Assembly: GCA_942493245.1 (NCBI GenBank)
Contig: OW818685.1
Coordinates: 5,208,001-5,272,000 of the forward strand
Direction: 5' to 3'
DNA: 64,000 bases
Source of the DNA: DAOPYU01 sp942493245
Lineage (GTDB): Bacteria > Sumerlaeota > Sumerlaeia > UBA8349
Below, piece by piece: positions 17,272-26,184 of the stretch. The position numbers and the translations under genes were made by a program. The notes beneath the pieces were generated by a model. The model was not told the DNA's origin and did no database searches. It was given only the letters and a program-made list of their open reading frames with translations. The number at the start of each line of letters is the position of its first letter. The first letter of the stretch is position 1.

Positions 17272-18126
17272 ATGACACGATTCGGCAAAATAAGATCTCT
17301 GTTTGGAAAGGATCCGGTGGCAAAACACGCGGGCGTTTCGCCTTGCCGTCAAGAAGGGGAGGATAACACCCCGCCGTCCAGCGAAGCCGGTTTTCCGCAG
17401 GAGAGGGTTTATTGGAAACCGGTCCTGAACAAATGGGGGTGGGCCGCTGTTCTGTTGTTCTGTCTGGTGTATTTCGGTGTGATCCTGGGGCTGCAATCTG
17501 ATAGAGAAACCGCATTCCATCATTCACATGAAATCGAAATACTCACAAATGTTCTCCTGGTTGTATTGGCCTCCCTGTGTATTTTGAGCCTGGCCAAATG
17601 CAGAAAAGTACCCGAAGCCATAATTCCGGGGGTGCTTTTGTTTCTGGTTTTTCAGGGGCTGTTTGTGGCAAAGGACAACGGAGACACGTACCGCGCGTGC
17701 TGTGCGCGCGTACAAGCGGACATGAAACAACTCATAACTCAGATCGAGATATATCGAATCGACCGCAAACAATACCCCGTCTCGCTCAATGGCCTTCATT
17801 CTTCAACATCGCAACAGAACATTGCGGTATTAGATCTTTTCGCGAAACGGAATGAAACAGAGCGGGGTTTTCGGTATTGGATGCAACCGGATGAAGGGGA
17901 GAATCGGGTGGGTGGCTATTTCATCTGGAGCCGGGGACCGGACACCCAATTCGACTTTGAACCGGAGCGTTTATGCGGGATTCTTGAAAAAGAGGGAATT
18001 CAAGGCGCACAAGCCTATTTCTCCCGGAATGAATACAACCCGACAAATGGTTTTAAGAGTCCCGGTGATATCATCACAAGCGGTGGTTATTTCAATAAAA
18101 AGGTGATCAACAATTGGCCATTCTGA
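17272..18126 (+). CDS. Membrane protein with C-terminal GspG-like domain, paralogue 1
   Basis: A 284-residue protein. It has three to four predicted membrane helices between about 50 and 135 (AVLLFCLVYFGVILGL; LLVVLASLCILSLA; IPGVLLFLVFQGLFV). The soluble C-terminus resembles the globular domain of the type II secretion major pseudopilin GspG: QIEIYRIDRKQYPVSLNGL, then DLF, YW, GGYFIWSRGPDTQFD and YNPTNGFKSPGDI. There is no pilin-type N-terminus. Its first twelve residues (MTRFGKIRSLFG) match those of the next gene and resemble those of the transporter permease. It sits between ATPase and permease genes. Function unknown; lower GC than the transporter genes. Confidence 0.7.
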   Translation: MTRFGKIRSLFGKDPVAKHAGVSPCRQEGEDNTPPSSEAGFPQERVYWKPVLNKWGWAAVLLFCLVYFGVILGLQSDRETAFHHSHEIEILTNVLLVVLASLCILSLAKCRKVPEAIIPGVLLFLVFQGLFVAKDNGDTYRACCARVQADMKQLITQIEIYRIDRKQYPVSLNGLHSSTSQQNIAVLDLFAKRNETERGFRYWMQPDEGENRVGGYFIWSRGPDTQFDFEPERLCGILEKEGIQGAQAYFSRNEYNPTNGFKSPGDIITSGGYFNKKVINNWPF

Positions 18127-18164
18127 CGGCTTGGTATTGGACCAAAGTGAGAAGAAGGTGAGAG

Positions 18165-18262
18165 GAACCACAGATGAACACGGATGCACACAGATAACCG
18201 CAAGACACCGACCCCAGCAATCTGTGTTCATCTGTGTCTATCTGTGGTTAAAAAAGCGGTTC
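18165..18262. repeat. CATCTGTG-type inverted repeat, copy 2
   Basis: Left arm about 18165-18196 and right arm about 18219-18250. The sequence behind it, through TTGAAAACGCGGCGGACATG, is nearly the same as behind copy 1, so repeat and gene start were duplicated together. Confidence 0.8.
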
Positions 18263-18289
18263 TTAAGAGGAGTTGAAAACGCGGCGGAC

Positions 18290-19219
18290 ATGACACGATT
18301 CGACAAAATACTCTCTCTGTTCGGGAATGGGTCGGCGATACAATCCGGGGACGCACCCGTTCTGTTGCCGCAAGAGGGTAATCTGTCATCCGCCCCCCCC
18401 CCGTCTGTATCCACCAGTTCGTCAACACAAAAGGAAATCGGAAAGCGACCCCGTGCGAATATATTCAGCAGGGCCTCCGTGGTCTTGTTCTGTCTGGTGG
18501 TGATTGCTAATATTATCGATTGGGTGTTTCTGTCAAAGGGAAATGTCTATGAATACCACCACCCACGGATGATCGGTAATATGGAAGATGTCTGCGGAGT
18601 TCTGTGGCATCTGACCGTTCTGACTTCCGTTCTGGCCATCCTTATCTGGAAATGGTTTCCCTCCGGGTATTTTCCAGTCGGCATCGTTCTCCTGTATCTT
18701 TTCACCGTTATTGTAGTTCCTTACGAAGTGCGCGACAGGTGGCACTTCCGGCCCCTCTCCGCGGAACTCTCAATGGATGTTGGTTACAATCTGCGCCTTC
18801 TAGGCGGTCTGATTGAGATATACAACCAGGACCGCAGTCAATACCCGCTTTCCCTGGAAGATCTCGATTATACAGGTAGTTCCCTGCGTTTCAAAGAGTT
18901 CAGACATCCTCCTGCATCCCGGTGGTCAACCGACACCCTCGCGGTATTCGATCCTTTTGCTCCCCTCCAGGAAAAGGATAATGTTTACTGGTACTGGTTC
19001 GCTTCACCTGATGATCAAAACAAGGAAGGGTGCTATGTTGTGTGGAGTCGTGGACCGGACACCCGCTTCGATCTGACTTCTCAGAAACTGCAATCCCATT
19101 TCAAGGCCGGGGGAGTTCTGGAGGTCAGCAGATATGTGCTTTCTGTGCAATTTGACCCAACGAACGGATCTACCAGTGACGGAGACATAATTCGTGGTAG
19201 CGGGGATTCAGCGTATTGA
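18290..19219 (+). CDS. Membrane protein with C-terminal GspG-like domain, paralogue 2
   Basis: A 309-residue paralogue of the preceding gene. After MTRFDKILSLFG comes a variable Pro/Ser-rich stretch, then membrane helices (SVVLFCLVVIANIIDWVFL; LTVLTSVLAILIWKWF; FPVGIVLLYLFTVIVV) and the GspG-like domain with LGGLIEIYNQDRSQYPLSL, DTLAVFDPFAP, YVVWSRGPDTRFD and FDPTNGSTSDGDI. The two proteins are clearly related in the C-terminal part and diverged elsewhere. The start at 18290 is fixed by the match to the sister gene; the frame is open further upstream through the repeat. Role unknown. Confidence 0.7.
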   Translation: MTRFDKILSLFGNGSAIQSGDAPVLLPQEGNLSSAPPPSVSTSSSTQKEIGKRPRANIFSRASVVLFCLVVIANIIDWVFLSKGNVYEYHHPRMIGNMEDVCGVLWHLTVLTSVLAILIWKWFPSGYFPVGIVLLYLFTVIVVPYEVRDRWHFRPLSAELSMDVGYNLRLLGGLIEIYNQDRSQYPLSLEDLDYTGSSLRFKEFRHPPASRWSTDTLAVFDPFAPLQEKDNVYWYWFASPDDQNKEGCYVVWSRGPDTRFDLTSQKLQSHFKAGGVLEVSRYVLSVQFDPTNGSTSDGDIIRGSGDSAY

Positions 19220-19248
19220 TGAAAAGGAGAGTAATCCTTAGATATATG

Positions 19249-19322
19249 TCCAGATAACCGCAAGACACAGACTTCATCAATCTGTGTGCATCTGTGTCCA
19301 TCTGTGGTTAAAAAAGCGGTTT
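19249..19322. repeat. CATCTGTG-type repeat, copy 3
   Basis: A full right arm (about 19280-19312) and a shortened left part (CAGATAACCGCAAGACAC). It lies just before the permease gene. Confidence 0.75.
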
Positions 19323-19394
19323 ACAACAAAGGAAAGTATCGGTCTTCGGTTGGCCGGGTGGCATAAAATCAGGGAATGGGAGAAGTGAGAGGCT

Positions 19395-20384
19395 ATGAAG
19401 CAATTTGGGAAGGTACTCAGTCTGTTCGGGCCGTTTCTGGGTCTGGCGTTCATCTATGGCATCTTTCTGGCCGTGGCGCCCGAGCACTTCCGCTCGCTGT
19501 ACAACACCAAAACGATCCTCCAACAGTCGGTGCTCTACGGCGTGGGGGCGATGGGCATGACGCTGGTCATCATCAGTGCGGGCATTGACCTGAGCGTCGG
19601 TTCGCTGCTGGCGCTGGGCAGCGTGGTGACGGCGCTGATTCTGAACCACTACGGCCCGACCGAGCTGTCGGCCCAGGCGGGGGCCGGGCTGGCCTGCGCC
19701 GCCGCGCTGGGCGGGGTGCTGGCGTGCGCGGTGGCCGGGTTCCTCAACGGCCTCATGATCTCGGGCCTGCGCATCGTGGCGTTCATCGTGACGCTGGGGA
19801 TGATGCAGATCGCGCGCGGGGTGGCCAAGGGGGTGGCGAGCAACACGGTCATCAACACGCCCGGTTCGTGGCTGCGCGAGTTGATGAAGGTCGAGCCGAC
19901 GATGGACTCGACGTTCTCCTTTGCCCCGGCGGTCTGGCTCATGCTGGGCCTGATGGCGGTCATGTTTGTCGTGATGCGCTACACGGTTTTCGGCCGGCGG
20001 GTCTTCGCCATCGGCTCGAACGAAGACACGGCGCGTCTGTGCGGAATCAACGTGCCCTGGACGCGCATCTGGGTTTATACGCTTTGCGGGGTTTTCACCG
20101 GCATCGCGAGTGTGCTACAATACGGCGCGTTGGGGGTCGGATCGCCCACCGAGGGCGTGGCCTACGAGCTCGATGTGATCGCGGCGGTGGTGATTGGCGG
20201 CGGTTCGTTCAGCGGGGGCCAGGGGAGCATCATCGGCTCGATCATCGGGGCGATCATCATCGCGGTCCTGCGCAACGGCTGCCCGATGGTCGGGTGGGAA
20301 AACCACGTGCAGAACGTCGTCATCGGCGCGATTATCATCGTGGCGGTGGGGATAGACCAGTTGAAACGCGCGCGCCAGAGTTGA
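19395..20384 (+). CDS. Sugar ABC transporter permease (RbsC type)
   Basis: A 329-residue inner-membrane permease with eight to ten helices, the channel partner of the ATPase at 15617 and the binding protein at 14373. Typical stretches are MTLVIISAGIDLSVGSLLAL, FIVTLGMMQIARG, FGRRVFAIGSNEDTARLCGI and the C-terminal VIGGGSFSGGQGS with IIGAIIIAVLRNG. The GIDLSVGS motif is a hallmark of the RbsC/MglC family. It begins MKQFGKVLSLFG, echoed at the start of the two preceding membrane proteins. An AAGTGAGAGG stretch precedes the start. Confidence 0.92.
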   Translation: MKQFGKVLSLFGPFLGLAFIYGIFLAVAPEHFRSLYNTKTILQQSVLYGVGAMGMTLVIISAGIDLSVGSLLALGSVVTALILNHYGPTELSAQAGAGLACAAALGGVLACAVAGFLNGLMISGLRIVAFIVTLGMMQIARGVAKGVASNTVINTPGSWLRELMKVEPTMDSTFSFAPAVWLMLGLMAVMFVVMRYTVFGRRVFAIGSNEDTARLCGINVPWTRIWVYTLCGVFTGIASVLQYGALGVGSPTEGVAYELDVIAAVVIGGGSFSGGQGSIIGSIIGAIIIAVLRNGCPMVGWENHVQNVVIGAIIIVAVGIDQLKRARQS

Positions 20385-20449
20385 GCGATGCGGGGCGAAG
20401 CCGCAGGAAATCCCCGTGGGATTCTCTCCTGGAAATCTTCTCGTTGGGA

Positions 20450-20475
20450 AGGTTCCCGCTTTCGTGGGAATGACA
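20450..20475. repeat. TTCCCGC hairpin word
   Basis: TTCCCGC-TTTC-GTGGGAA (20453-20470) in the gap behind the permease. Better copies of this common extragenic hairpin lie at 35565-35596, 50057-50074 and 50151-50170. Confidence 0.6.
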
Positions 20476-20615
20476 AAGGGAGACCAAATCGGGGAAATCC
20501 GGAAGGATTGCGATCCACCCGAACAATGAGAAATTTCTGGTGGTCTTTTCCACAGCAACCGGGCATATTGGCCCGAAGTTGAATTTGTAGATCCGTGTAG
20601 TCGGACTGATACCCA

Positions 20616-22874
20616 ATGCGCCTGCCCGTTCGACCCTCCCACTCCCTTTCTCTGGCTGCGCGGTTTTCCAGCTGGAAACGCCGCCTGCAAAGCCCGTGGT
20701 GGCAGCTGGGCGCATTTGCCGTGGCGTTCGCGCTGGGGTTGCTGGGGTGCTTGTGGGCGCTGAACGGCGCTTCGCGCGCGACGCAGCGCCAGGCCCTGCG
20801 GGAGCGCAATCTGGCCGTGCGCGACGGGATTCAGGCGCTGGCCCACCAGGCCATGAAGGTGCGCCTGTCGCAGGCGGCCGAGCGGGTGCGCCAGCAGATC
20901 GAAGCCTTGCAAAGCCGGGTGGCAGCCAAGAGCCTCAGCGAGACGGCGGCCAGGGAAGAAGCCCGAAAACTGCTGGCCACGCATGCGGCCGATGATGCGG
21001 TCTGGCTGTGCGCCCTGAAAGAGCGCGACGAATTCGAGTCGCCCCAACCGCCGGGAAGCCCCGTGACGCAGGAAATCGTGGGCCGCACGCCGCTGCGTCC
21101 GAGCGCCATCCAGGCCAGCGACAGCGTGCAGCTGGTCGCCCTGCCCGGCGGCGACAAGATCTGGTGGAGGTGCCGGGTCCAGACCAATGCGTGGGGGTGG
21201 ACCATTCTGGCGCTGGCCGAGCAAAGCGCCCTGCAGGCCGACCCGCAGGTGCTGAGCGCCGTGCGCGCCAACCCGTGGAGCCAGCCGGTGGATGAAGGGG
21301 GACTGTTCTCGGTGGTGCTCGACCCCCGGAACGCCTCGGGCGCGGTCCTGGCCGCGCCAATCCCCTCCAACGCCCAGGCGGAGTCGGCTTTCTCGCCCCG
21401 GAACCCCACCTGGGTCAGTACGCTGATCGAGGACGGAAAAGATTCGGACGTAAAACCCATCCGCTGGCATGGTCCGGCGCGCGAAGGGGAAGCGCCCTAC
21501 GAGGTGCAGGGGTGGGCGGCGTACGACTCGGTGTCCAACTTCGGGTGGGTGGTGGCAACGCTTGCGCCGGAGTCGGCTCTGGCGGCTTTCACCGAACCGT
21601 TGTCGGGCACGGCCTCCAGACTGCTGGCTCTCTTTTCCTTTTTGTTGACGGTCACCTCGCTCGGATGGATCGGCTATCTGCTGCACCATCTGCGCCAGGC
21701 CGAAACACTGGCCGACCGGGTGGTGGACGAGGTGACGGCCGAGCGTACCGAAGAACTGACGCTCCAGATGGGAGACCTGCAACGCCGCCTCGAGTTGGAC
21801 GCCCAGCGCGTCGTCCAACTCGAAGAAACCAACCGGAAATTGTCCTCCTGGGTGGACGACCTAACGCAGACCTCGCGCGAGATCGCGCTGCTCAACCAGA
21901 TGAGCGACCTTCTGCAGGCGTGTCAGACGGTCGAGGAGACCGATGGGGTCATCGTGCAGATGGCCCGCCAGCTCTTCCCCGCCGACTCGGGCGTGCTGTC
22001 GCGCTACAACGCCGACCAGAACGCCTTCGAAGTGGTGACGGCCTGGGGCGAACCGGTGGCGAATCAGGAATTGTTCCTGGTGGACGACTGCTGGGCGCTG
22101 CGCCGGGGCAAGGTCTATAGCGTCGAGAACCGCGAGACGGACCTCCTCTGCAAGCACCTGGACCACGCCCCGCAGAACGGCTACATCTGCCTGCCGATGG
22201 TGGCGCAGGGCGAAACGCTCGGCCTGCTGCACCTGCAATGGGGCGCGACCGACACCCCGCTTTCCGAAGACGCGCGCGCCGCCCAGTTCGAGTCCAAGAA
22301 ACAACTGATCACGACCGTGACGGAGCAGTTTGCCCTGGCCCTGGCCAACCTCAAACTGCGCGAGATGCTCCGCATCCAGTCCATCCGCGACCAGCTCACC
22401 GGCCTCTACAACCGCCGCCACATGGAGGACACTCTGGGGCGCGAGATCCATCGCGCCAAGCGCCGCAATGCTCCGCTGGGTGTCATCATGCTCGATGTGG
22501 ACCACTTCAAGAAGTTCAACGACACCTACGGCCACGAGGAAGGGGACAAACTGCTCCACGAGTTGGGCGCCATCCTCCAATCGAACATCCGCCAGGAAGA
22601 CATCCCGTGCCGCTACGGCGGCGAAGAGTTCCTCATCATCCTGCCCGACGCGCCCCTCGAGGCCGCCGCGCGCCGCGCCGAATTCCTGCGCCAGAAAATC
22701 AAGTCCACCCTCCGCGTCCAGCAGCAATCCGTCACCGTCTCCGTCGGGGTGGCGGTGTACCCGGAGCACAACCTGCTGGCCGAAGGGATAGTGGCCGCGG
22801 CGGACGAAGCGCTCTACGCGGCCAAGCACCAGGGCCGCGACCGCGTCGTGGTCTGGAAACCCATCGCGGTGTGA
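20616..22874 (+). CDS. Membrane diguanylate cyclase with sensor region, GAF and GGDEF domains
   Basis: A 752-residue protein making cyclic di-GMP. Order: membrane helix (about 32-54), extracytoplasmic sensor of about 280 residues, second helix (LLALFSFLLTVTSLGWIGYL, about 335-355), a coiled coil through about 430, a GAF-like domain (about 430-590) and a GGDEF domain. The active site reads GGEEF within CRYGGEEFLIILP. An inhibitory I-site RQED stands five residues before GGEEF, so product inhibition is expected. The start has no good ribosome site. A PilZ protein at 60795-61658 is a possible receptor in the same genome. Confidence 0.9.
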   Translation: MRLPVRPSHSLSLAARFSSWKRRLQSPWWQLGAFAVAFALGLLGCLWALNGASRATQRQALRERNLAVRDGIQALAHQAMKVRLSQAAERVRQQIEALQSRVAAKSLSETAAREEARKLLATHAADDAVWLCALKERDEFESPQPPGSPVTQEIVGRTPLRPSAIQASDSVQLVALPGGDKIWWRCRVQTNAWGWTILALAEQSALQADPQVLSAVRANPWSQPVDEGGLFSVVLDPRNASGAVLAAPIPSNAQAESAFSPRNPTWVSTLIEDGKDSDVKPIRWHGPAREGEAPYEVQGWAAYDSVSNFGWVVATLAPESALAAFTEPLSGTASRLLALFSFLLTVTSLGWIGYLLHHLRQAETLADRVVDEVTAERTEELTLQMGDLQRRLELDAQRVVQLEETNRKLSSWVDDLTQTSREIALLNQMSDLLQACQTVEETDGVIVQMARQLFPADSGVLSRYNADQNAFEVVTAWGEPVANQELFLVDDCWALRRGKVYSVENRETDLLCKHLDHAPQNGYICLPMVAQGETLGLLHLQWGATDTPLSEDARAAQFESKKQLITTVTEQFALALANLKLREMLRIQSIRDQLTGLYNRRHMEDTLGREIHRAKRRNAPLGVIMLDVDHFKKFNDTYGHEEGDKLLHELGAILQSNIRQEDIPCRYGGEEFLIILPDAPLEAAARRAEFLRQKIKSTLRVQQQSVTVSVGVAVYPEHNLLAEGIVAAADEALYAAKHQGRDRVVVWKPIAV

Positions 22875-23283
22875 AATCCCGGAAAAGCCGGTCGCCGAAT
22901 CACGCGAAAACGCGGGAGCGCGAAAACAACCTGAAGAATCGCGTCTTGCGACAATATCGAGACTTGCCCACCTGAAAGAAAAGCCGCATTCTCAAACGCT
23001 CAACATCTTTTTCCTCGGATCAAAAACCAGCCTCTTCAAAAGAATTTGTGGGTAAACAAGGGGGACGTCATCTTGTTATAACCCTCTTGAATAGAGTCGC
23101 TTCCGGCCTGCACACAGAGAGAAGGCGGTTCTGGAGGTGGCATGGGCATCCCCGCTTTTACAGCGACGGGGAGATTCCCGCATCCCCCCTCAAACGACAA
23201 CCTCGCCATTCGCCGGACAATGAGGAGTTCCGGTCCGTGAACCGGGCCGCCCAAAAAAACGAAAACGCCCCCGCGAAATCTCC
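22875..23283. other. Gap without gene before tRNA-Thr
   Basis: Only a GGTGGCATGGGCATCCCCGC word of the dispersed hairpin family (about 23135-23160) was recognised. No gene is supported. Confidence 0.5.
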
Positions 23284-23312
23284 TTGACAGGAACTCCCGG
23301 TTTTGGTCCAAT
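23284..23312 (+). promoter_or_regulatory. Candidate promoter of tRNA-Thr
   Basis: A perfect -35 TTGACA (23284-23289), 17 bases, and TCCAAT (23307-23312), 39 bases before the tRNA. Confidence 0.55.
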
Positions 23313-23351
23313 CGGCGTCCTTACCGCACGTGCGGTGGGGACGCGATGGAC

Positions 23352-23427
23352 GCCGAAGTAGCTCAGTTGGCAGAGCACCGCATTCGTAATGCGGGGGTCA
23401 GGAGTTCGACCCTCCTCTTCGGCTCCA
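23352..23427 (+). tRNA. tRNA-Thr (anticodon CGT)
   Basis: A full cloverleaf: acceptor GCCGAAG pairs with CTTCGGC; the D arm holds GCTCAGTTGG; the anticodon arm CCGCA-TTCGTAA-TGCGG gives anticodon CGT, reading ACG threonine codons; the T arm holds the GTTCGAC loop. The 3' CCA is encoded (23425-23427). Confidence 0.96.
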
Positions 23428-23451
23428 GTATCAAGATAGCCGCTCGAAACT

Positions 23452-23482
23452 AAAAACCCCGGTCCGTGGACCGGGGTTTTTT
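23452..23482 (+). terminator. Rho-independent terminator of tRNA-Thr
   Basis: AAAACCCCGGTCC pairs with GGACCGGGGTTTT around GT, followed by T residues, 24 bases past the tRNA. Confidence 0.9.
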
Positions 23483-23570
23483 CATTTGAGAAACGGGGAT
23501 TTGTTTGTTTCCTTGGCCTCTTGGTATCTCTTTTTTTCTTTTTTGAAGAGTGTCGTGAGCAAGAAGCCTT

Positions 23571-24398
23571 TTATACCAGTGGCTTCAAGCCGAGTGTTCG
23601 GTATTTCAACAAGTCTTCCTGAGCGATGGAGTCGGCCGCAACGAGGCGGTAATGGCGTTCTTGGACCACTTTGATTTCATCTTGATCCTCGGTCAATTCG
23701 AACAATGCAATTACACCATTGTCAATGAACTGTGCGGAGACGGGCTTACAGAGAAGATCGGGATATTTGTCGGCGCAACATGCTATATCCTGTTTTGTCT
23801 GGACGACGGAATGCTGATCGTTTCCGGCTTTTGCCTGAACAGGGACAACGTATTGGATTCCCGAATGGTCGACAGCAACGTAAATCTCGTCGATCTCGAT
23901 TTGTCCCAGTCCTCTAACCGTCGTTCGCCAATGGTTTTGAAGACTGTAGGCTACAATGCCGAGAAAAATATCGATCAAACGGTTGTACCTGACACGGGCA
24001 AGTAGAGATTGTTCGTCACTTTGTGCATACATTCCAATTATCTCAGGTGTTGCATCCGGAATCTTAATCGCCAATAAATCTTGCCGAGGAACGATTCGGG
24101 CGCATTTTACCTGTTTCATGGAGTAGCGGGATCGCCCCACTCCCTCGATAATCCATTCGAATCCCTGTTTTGCTTTTTCGGTAATGCTCGTCGGCAGCGA
24201 ATTTCGATAGCGAAACGAGTACAATACATCGCCGACGTTTTTCGGAACCGAGATCCCTTTTTCCCGGGCAAGATCGGCAATTTCCGTCCGATCGAATTCG
24301 AAGTGCATGAGTCCTTCTTTCCAATGCCGCAGAAAGATTGCCGCTATGATTTGCCCGTAGGTATTCGCCTTGCTCTCGCTTTTCGTCTTATCGGTCAT
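23571..24398 (-). CDS. Putative type II restriction endonuclease
   Basis: A 275-residue protein encoded directly behind a cytosine-5 methyltransferase gene, the usual place of the matching endonuclease. Residues about 170-205 read IEIDEIYVAVDHSG...VVPVQAKAGND, which fits a PD-(D/E)XK nuclease core with E/D followed by QAK. The start ATG at 24398 overlaps the end of the methyltransferase gene by 11 bases and has a GGGAG site. No recognition site can be derived. The endonuclease role rests mainly on context and this weak motif. Composition is less GC-rich than the surrounding genes. Confidence 0.62.
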   Translation of the reverse strand: MTDKTKSESKANTYGQIIAAIFLRHWKEGLMHFEFDRTEIADLAREKGISVPKNVGDVLYSFRYRNSLPTSITEKAKQGFEWIIEGVGRSRYSMKQVKCARIVPRQDLLAIKIPDATPEIIGMYAQSDEQSLLARVRYNRLIDIFLGIVAYSLQNHWRTTVRGLGQIEIDEIYVAVDHSGIQYVVPVQAKAGNDQHSVVQTKQDIACCADKYPDLLCKPVSAQFIDNGVIALFELTEDQDEIKVVQERHYRLVAADSIAQEDLLKYRTLGLKPLV

Positions 24399-25719
24399 TT
24401 CCGCTCCCAACTGTTGCACCGTATCGGGCACTGGATTTTCTGTTTCTTTGCGGAATGGTACTCGTGGGCACACCAAAATACTCGCATGCTTGTTGCATCG
24501 TCATTTTCAGTAGAAATTCGTCACCCAACGGCACGGATTGCCTGGGCCGTACAGGTTTTATTTTTGCCATGCGAAGCACTTCCGATGCAACCGCACGGGA
24601 TAGAAGAGGCGGGACAGAATTCCCAATTTGCCGAGCGCCATGCCATTTTGTGGCATGAAACCGGAACCAATCCGGGTAAGAGTGCAACCGGGCCATTTCT
24701 CGAACGGTAACACATCGTGGATACAAAGGATGGATTGGCCGCGGGGAAGTAAAGGCGCCCCGATCACTGGCGGTTCCCGCCCTTAAAGTATTGCTCAAAC
24801 CGTCCAGAGGCAGTTTGAAGAAACGGCTGACCGACTCGATTTTACCGGGATGAGTCGCAGCAAACCGTTTCCGAGACTCGCAGCAGTGATCGGTACGCAG
24901 ACTGGATGTCATCAACGTCGAGTCGTGCCTGCGCGGGTAGGAGAAATCTTGTGGGTCGCGCAGTATCCCTCTCAGAAAAGCGGCGTACTCGGACGGCTCG
25001 CCAAAGACGGCGTGTACTTTATCGGAGTCGAGCAGATCGGCATACATCTCCGCATCTGGAAGGTCGCATATTGCTTCCGCTACCGTAGGAGAGACTGGCA
25101 TGTGGAAAAGACCGTTCCCAGATCCCGAAACAACGTGCGAGATTGCAGGGTAATCGGGAATGGGCAAGTTCTTTCTGGCGCCGAGCAGGAACAGCCGTCT
25201 GCGATCCTGTGGAACGCCGAAATTAGCCGCATTCAGCACCTGCCAAGGTATCCGGACGGCATATCCGCATTTTTCGAATTCTTCGACCAGATCCGAGAGG
25301 AATTTCCGGTGTTCTCCTACGGTCAATCCTTTTACATTCTCGAGCACGAAGTAATCCGCTTGCGTTTCGTCCACGATACGAACGAACTCCAGAACCAGAC
25401 TGTTGCGAGGATCGTCGAAGGCCCTTTTACCCATCATCGAAAAACCTTGACATGGAGGACCGCCGAACACGACATCGATCTTGCCGCCTCTCTCCCGAGC
25501 TATATCGAGAAGATCGCGTCCTTCGACATTTGCAATGTTTCGACACAGAACTTTCGTATCTGGGAAATTGTATTGATGGACGGCGCAATGAATCGGGTCG
25601 AGTTCGACCGATGCAACGACATCGAATCCGGCTTGCTCGAAACCCAACGACATCCCGCCTGCCCCCGAAAACAGGTCGACGGCTAACGGGCGCCGAGTCT
25701 TTTTTCCATCAGCGTTCAT
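24388..25719 (-). CDS. DNA (cytosine-5-)-methyltransferase
   Basis: A 443-residue C5-cytosine DNA methyltransferase. Motif I DLFSGAGGMSLGFEQAG (residues about 15-31), motif IV GGPPCQGFS with the catalytic Cys, motif VI ENVKGL, motif VIII QDRRRLFLLGAR, and motif X RQIGNSVPPLLSRAVA near the C-terminus are all present. The target recognition region lies between VIII and IX. It overlaps the upstream vsr gene and the downstream endonuclease gene by 11 bases each, so the three are translated together. It protects host DNA from the partner endonuclease. Confidence 0.95.
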   Translation of the reverse strand: MNADGKKTRRPLAVDLFSGAGGMSLGFEQAGFDVVASVELDPIHCAVHQYNFPDTKVLCRNIANVEGRDLLDIARERGGKIDVVFGGPPCQGFSMMGKRAFDDPRNSLVLEFVRIVDETQADYFVLENVKGLTVGEHRKFLSDLVEEFEKCGYAVRIPWQVLNAANFGVPQDRRRLFLLGARKNLPIPDYPAISHVVSGSGNGLFHMPVSPTVAEAICDLPDAEMYADLLDSDKVHAVFGEPSEYAAFLRGILRDPQDFSYPRRHDSTLMTSSLRTDHCCESRKRFAATHPGKIESVSRFFKLPLDGLSNTLRAGTASDRGAFTSPRPIHPLYPRCVTVREMARLHSYPDWFRFHATKWHGARQIGNSVPPLLSRAVASEVLRMAKIKPVRPRQSVPLGDEFLLKMTMQQACEYFGVPTSTIPQRNRKSSARYGATVGSGNDR

Positions 25720-26122
25720 CGAGAAACCGCCTCAATTTCTTTTCGAGATCGATCGCATCTTTCGTTTGACATTGCCAAATCACGAGTACTTTCCAACCTT
25801 GCCGCCTCAGCAATCGGATATTTCGCACATCGCGACGTTCGTTATTGTCGAATTTTTCCTGCCAGAATTGAACGCGCGATTTGGGGGTGGTGGCTTTTCT
25901 GCAATTCTTATGGCGATGCCAAAAACAGCCGTGAATAAAAATCACCTTCTTGTGCCGCGGCAATACAACATCCGGTTTCCCCGCCAGATCCTTCCGATGC
26001 AATCGGAATCGATATCCCATGTTGTGAAGTTTGCTGCGCACAACGAGCTCCGGCATCGTATCCTGAGATCGAACCGATTGCATGATCGCTCGGCGTTTCT
26101 CTTTGCTGACATGATCCACCAT
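25709..26122 (-). CDS. vsr: Very short patch repair endonuclease
   Basis: A 137-residue Vsr nuclease that nicks next to T:G mismatches formed when 5-methylcytosine deaminates. Visible marks: RRAIMQSVRSQDTMPE near the N-terminus, GKPDVVLPRHKKVIFIHG with the catalytic Asp, and CFWHRHKNC. The first Met at 26122 is chosen because family members begin shortly before this RSxxM stretch. The frame is open up to 26185, where an ATG overlaps the tolB stop codon by TGATG, but the extra residues do not look like Vsr. First gene of the restriction-modification operon. Confidence 0.92.
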   Translation of the reverse strand: MVDHVSKEKRRAIMQSVRSQDTMPELVVRSKLHNMGYRFRLHRKDLAGKPDVVLPRHKKVIFIHGCFWHRHKNCRKATTPKSRVQFWQEKFDNNERRDVRNIRLLRRQGWKVLVIWQCQTKDAIDLEKKLRRFLDER

Positions 26123-26184
26123 GATTCTCGAATTGGTTGCGATTCTTCTGGAATTCTCCTCTTGGGGGAATGCGTTGCCGCCCA

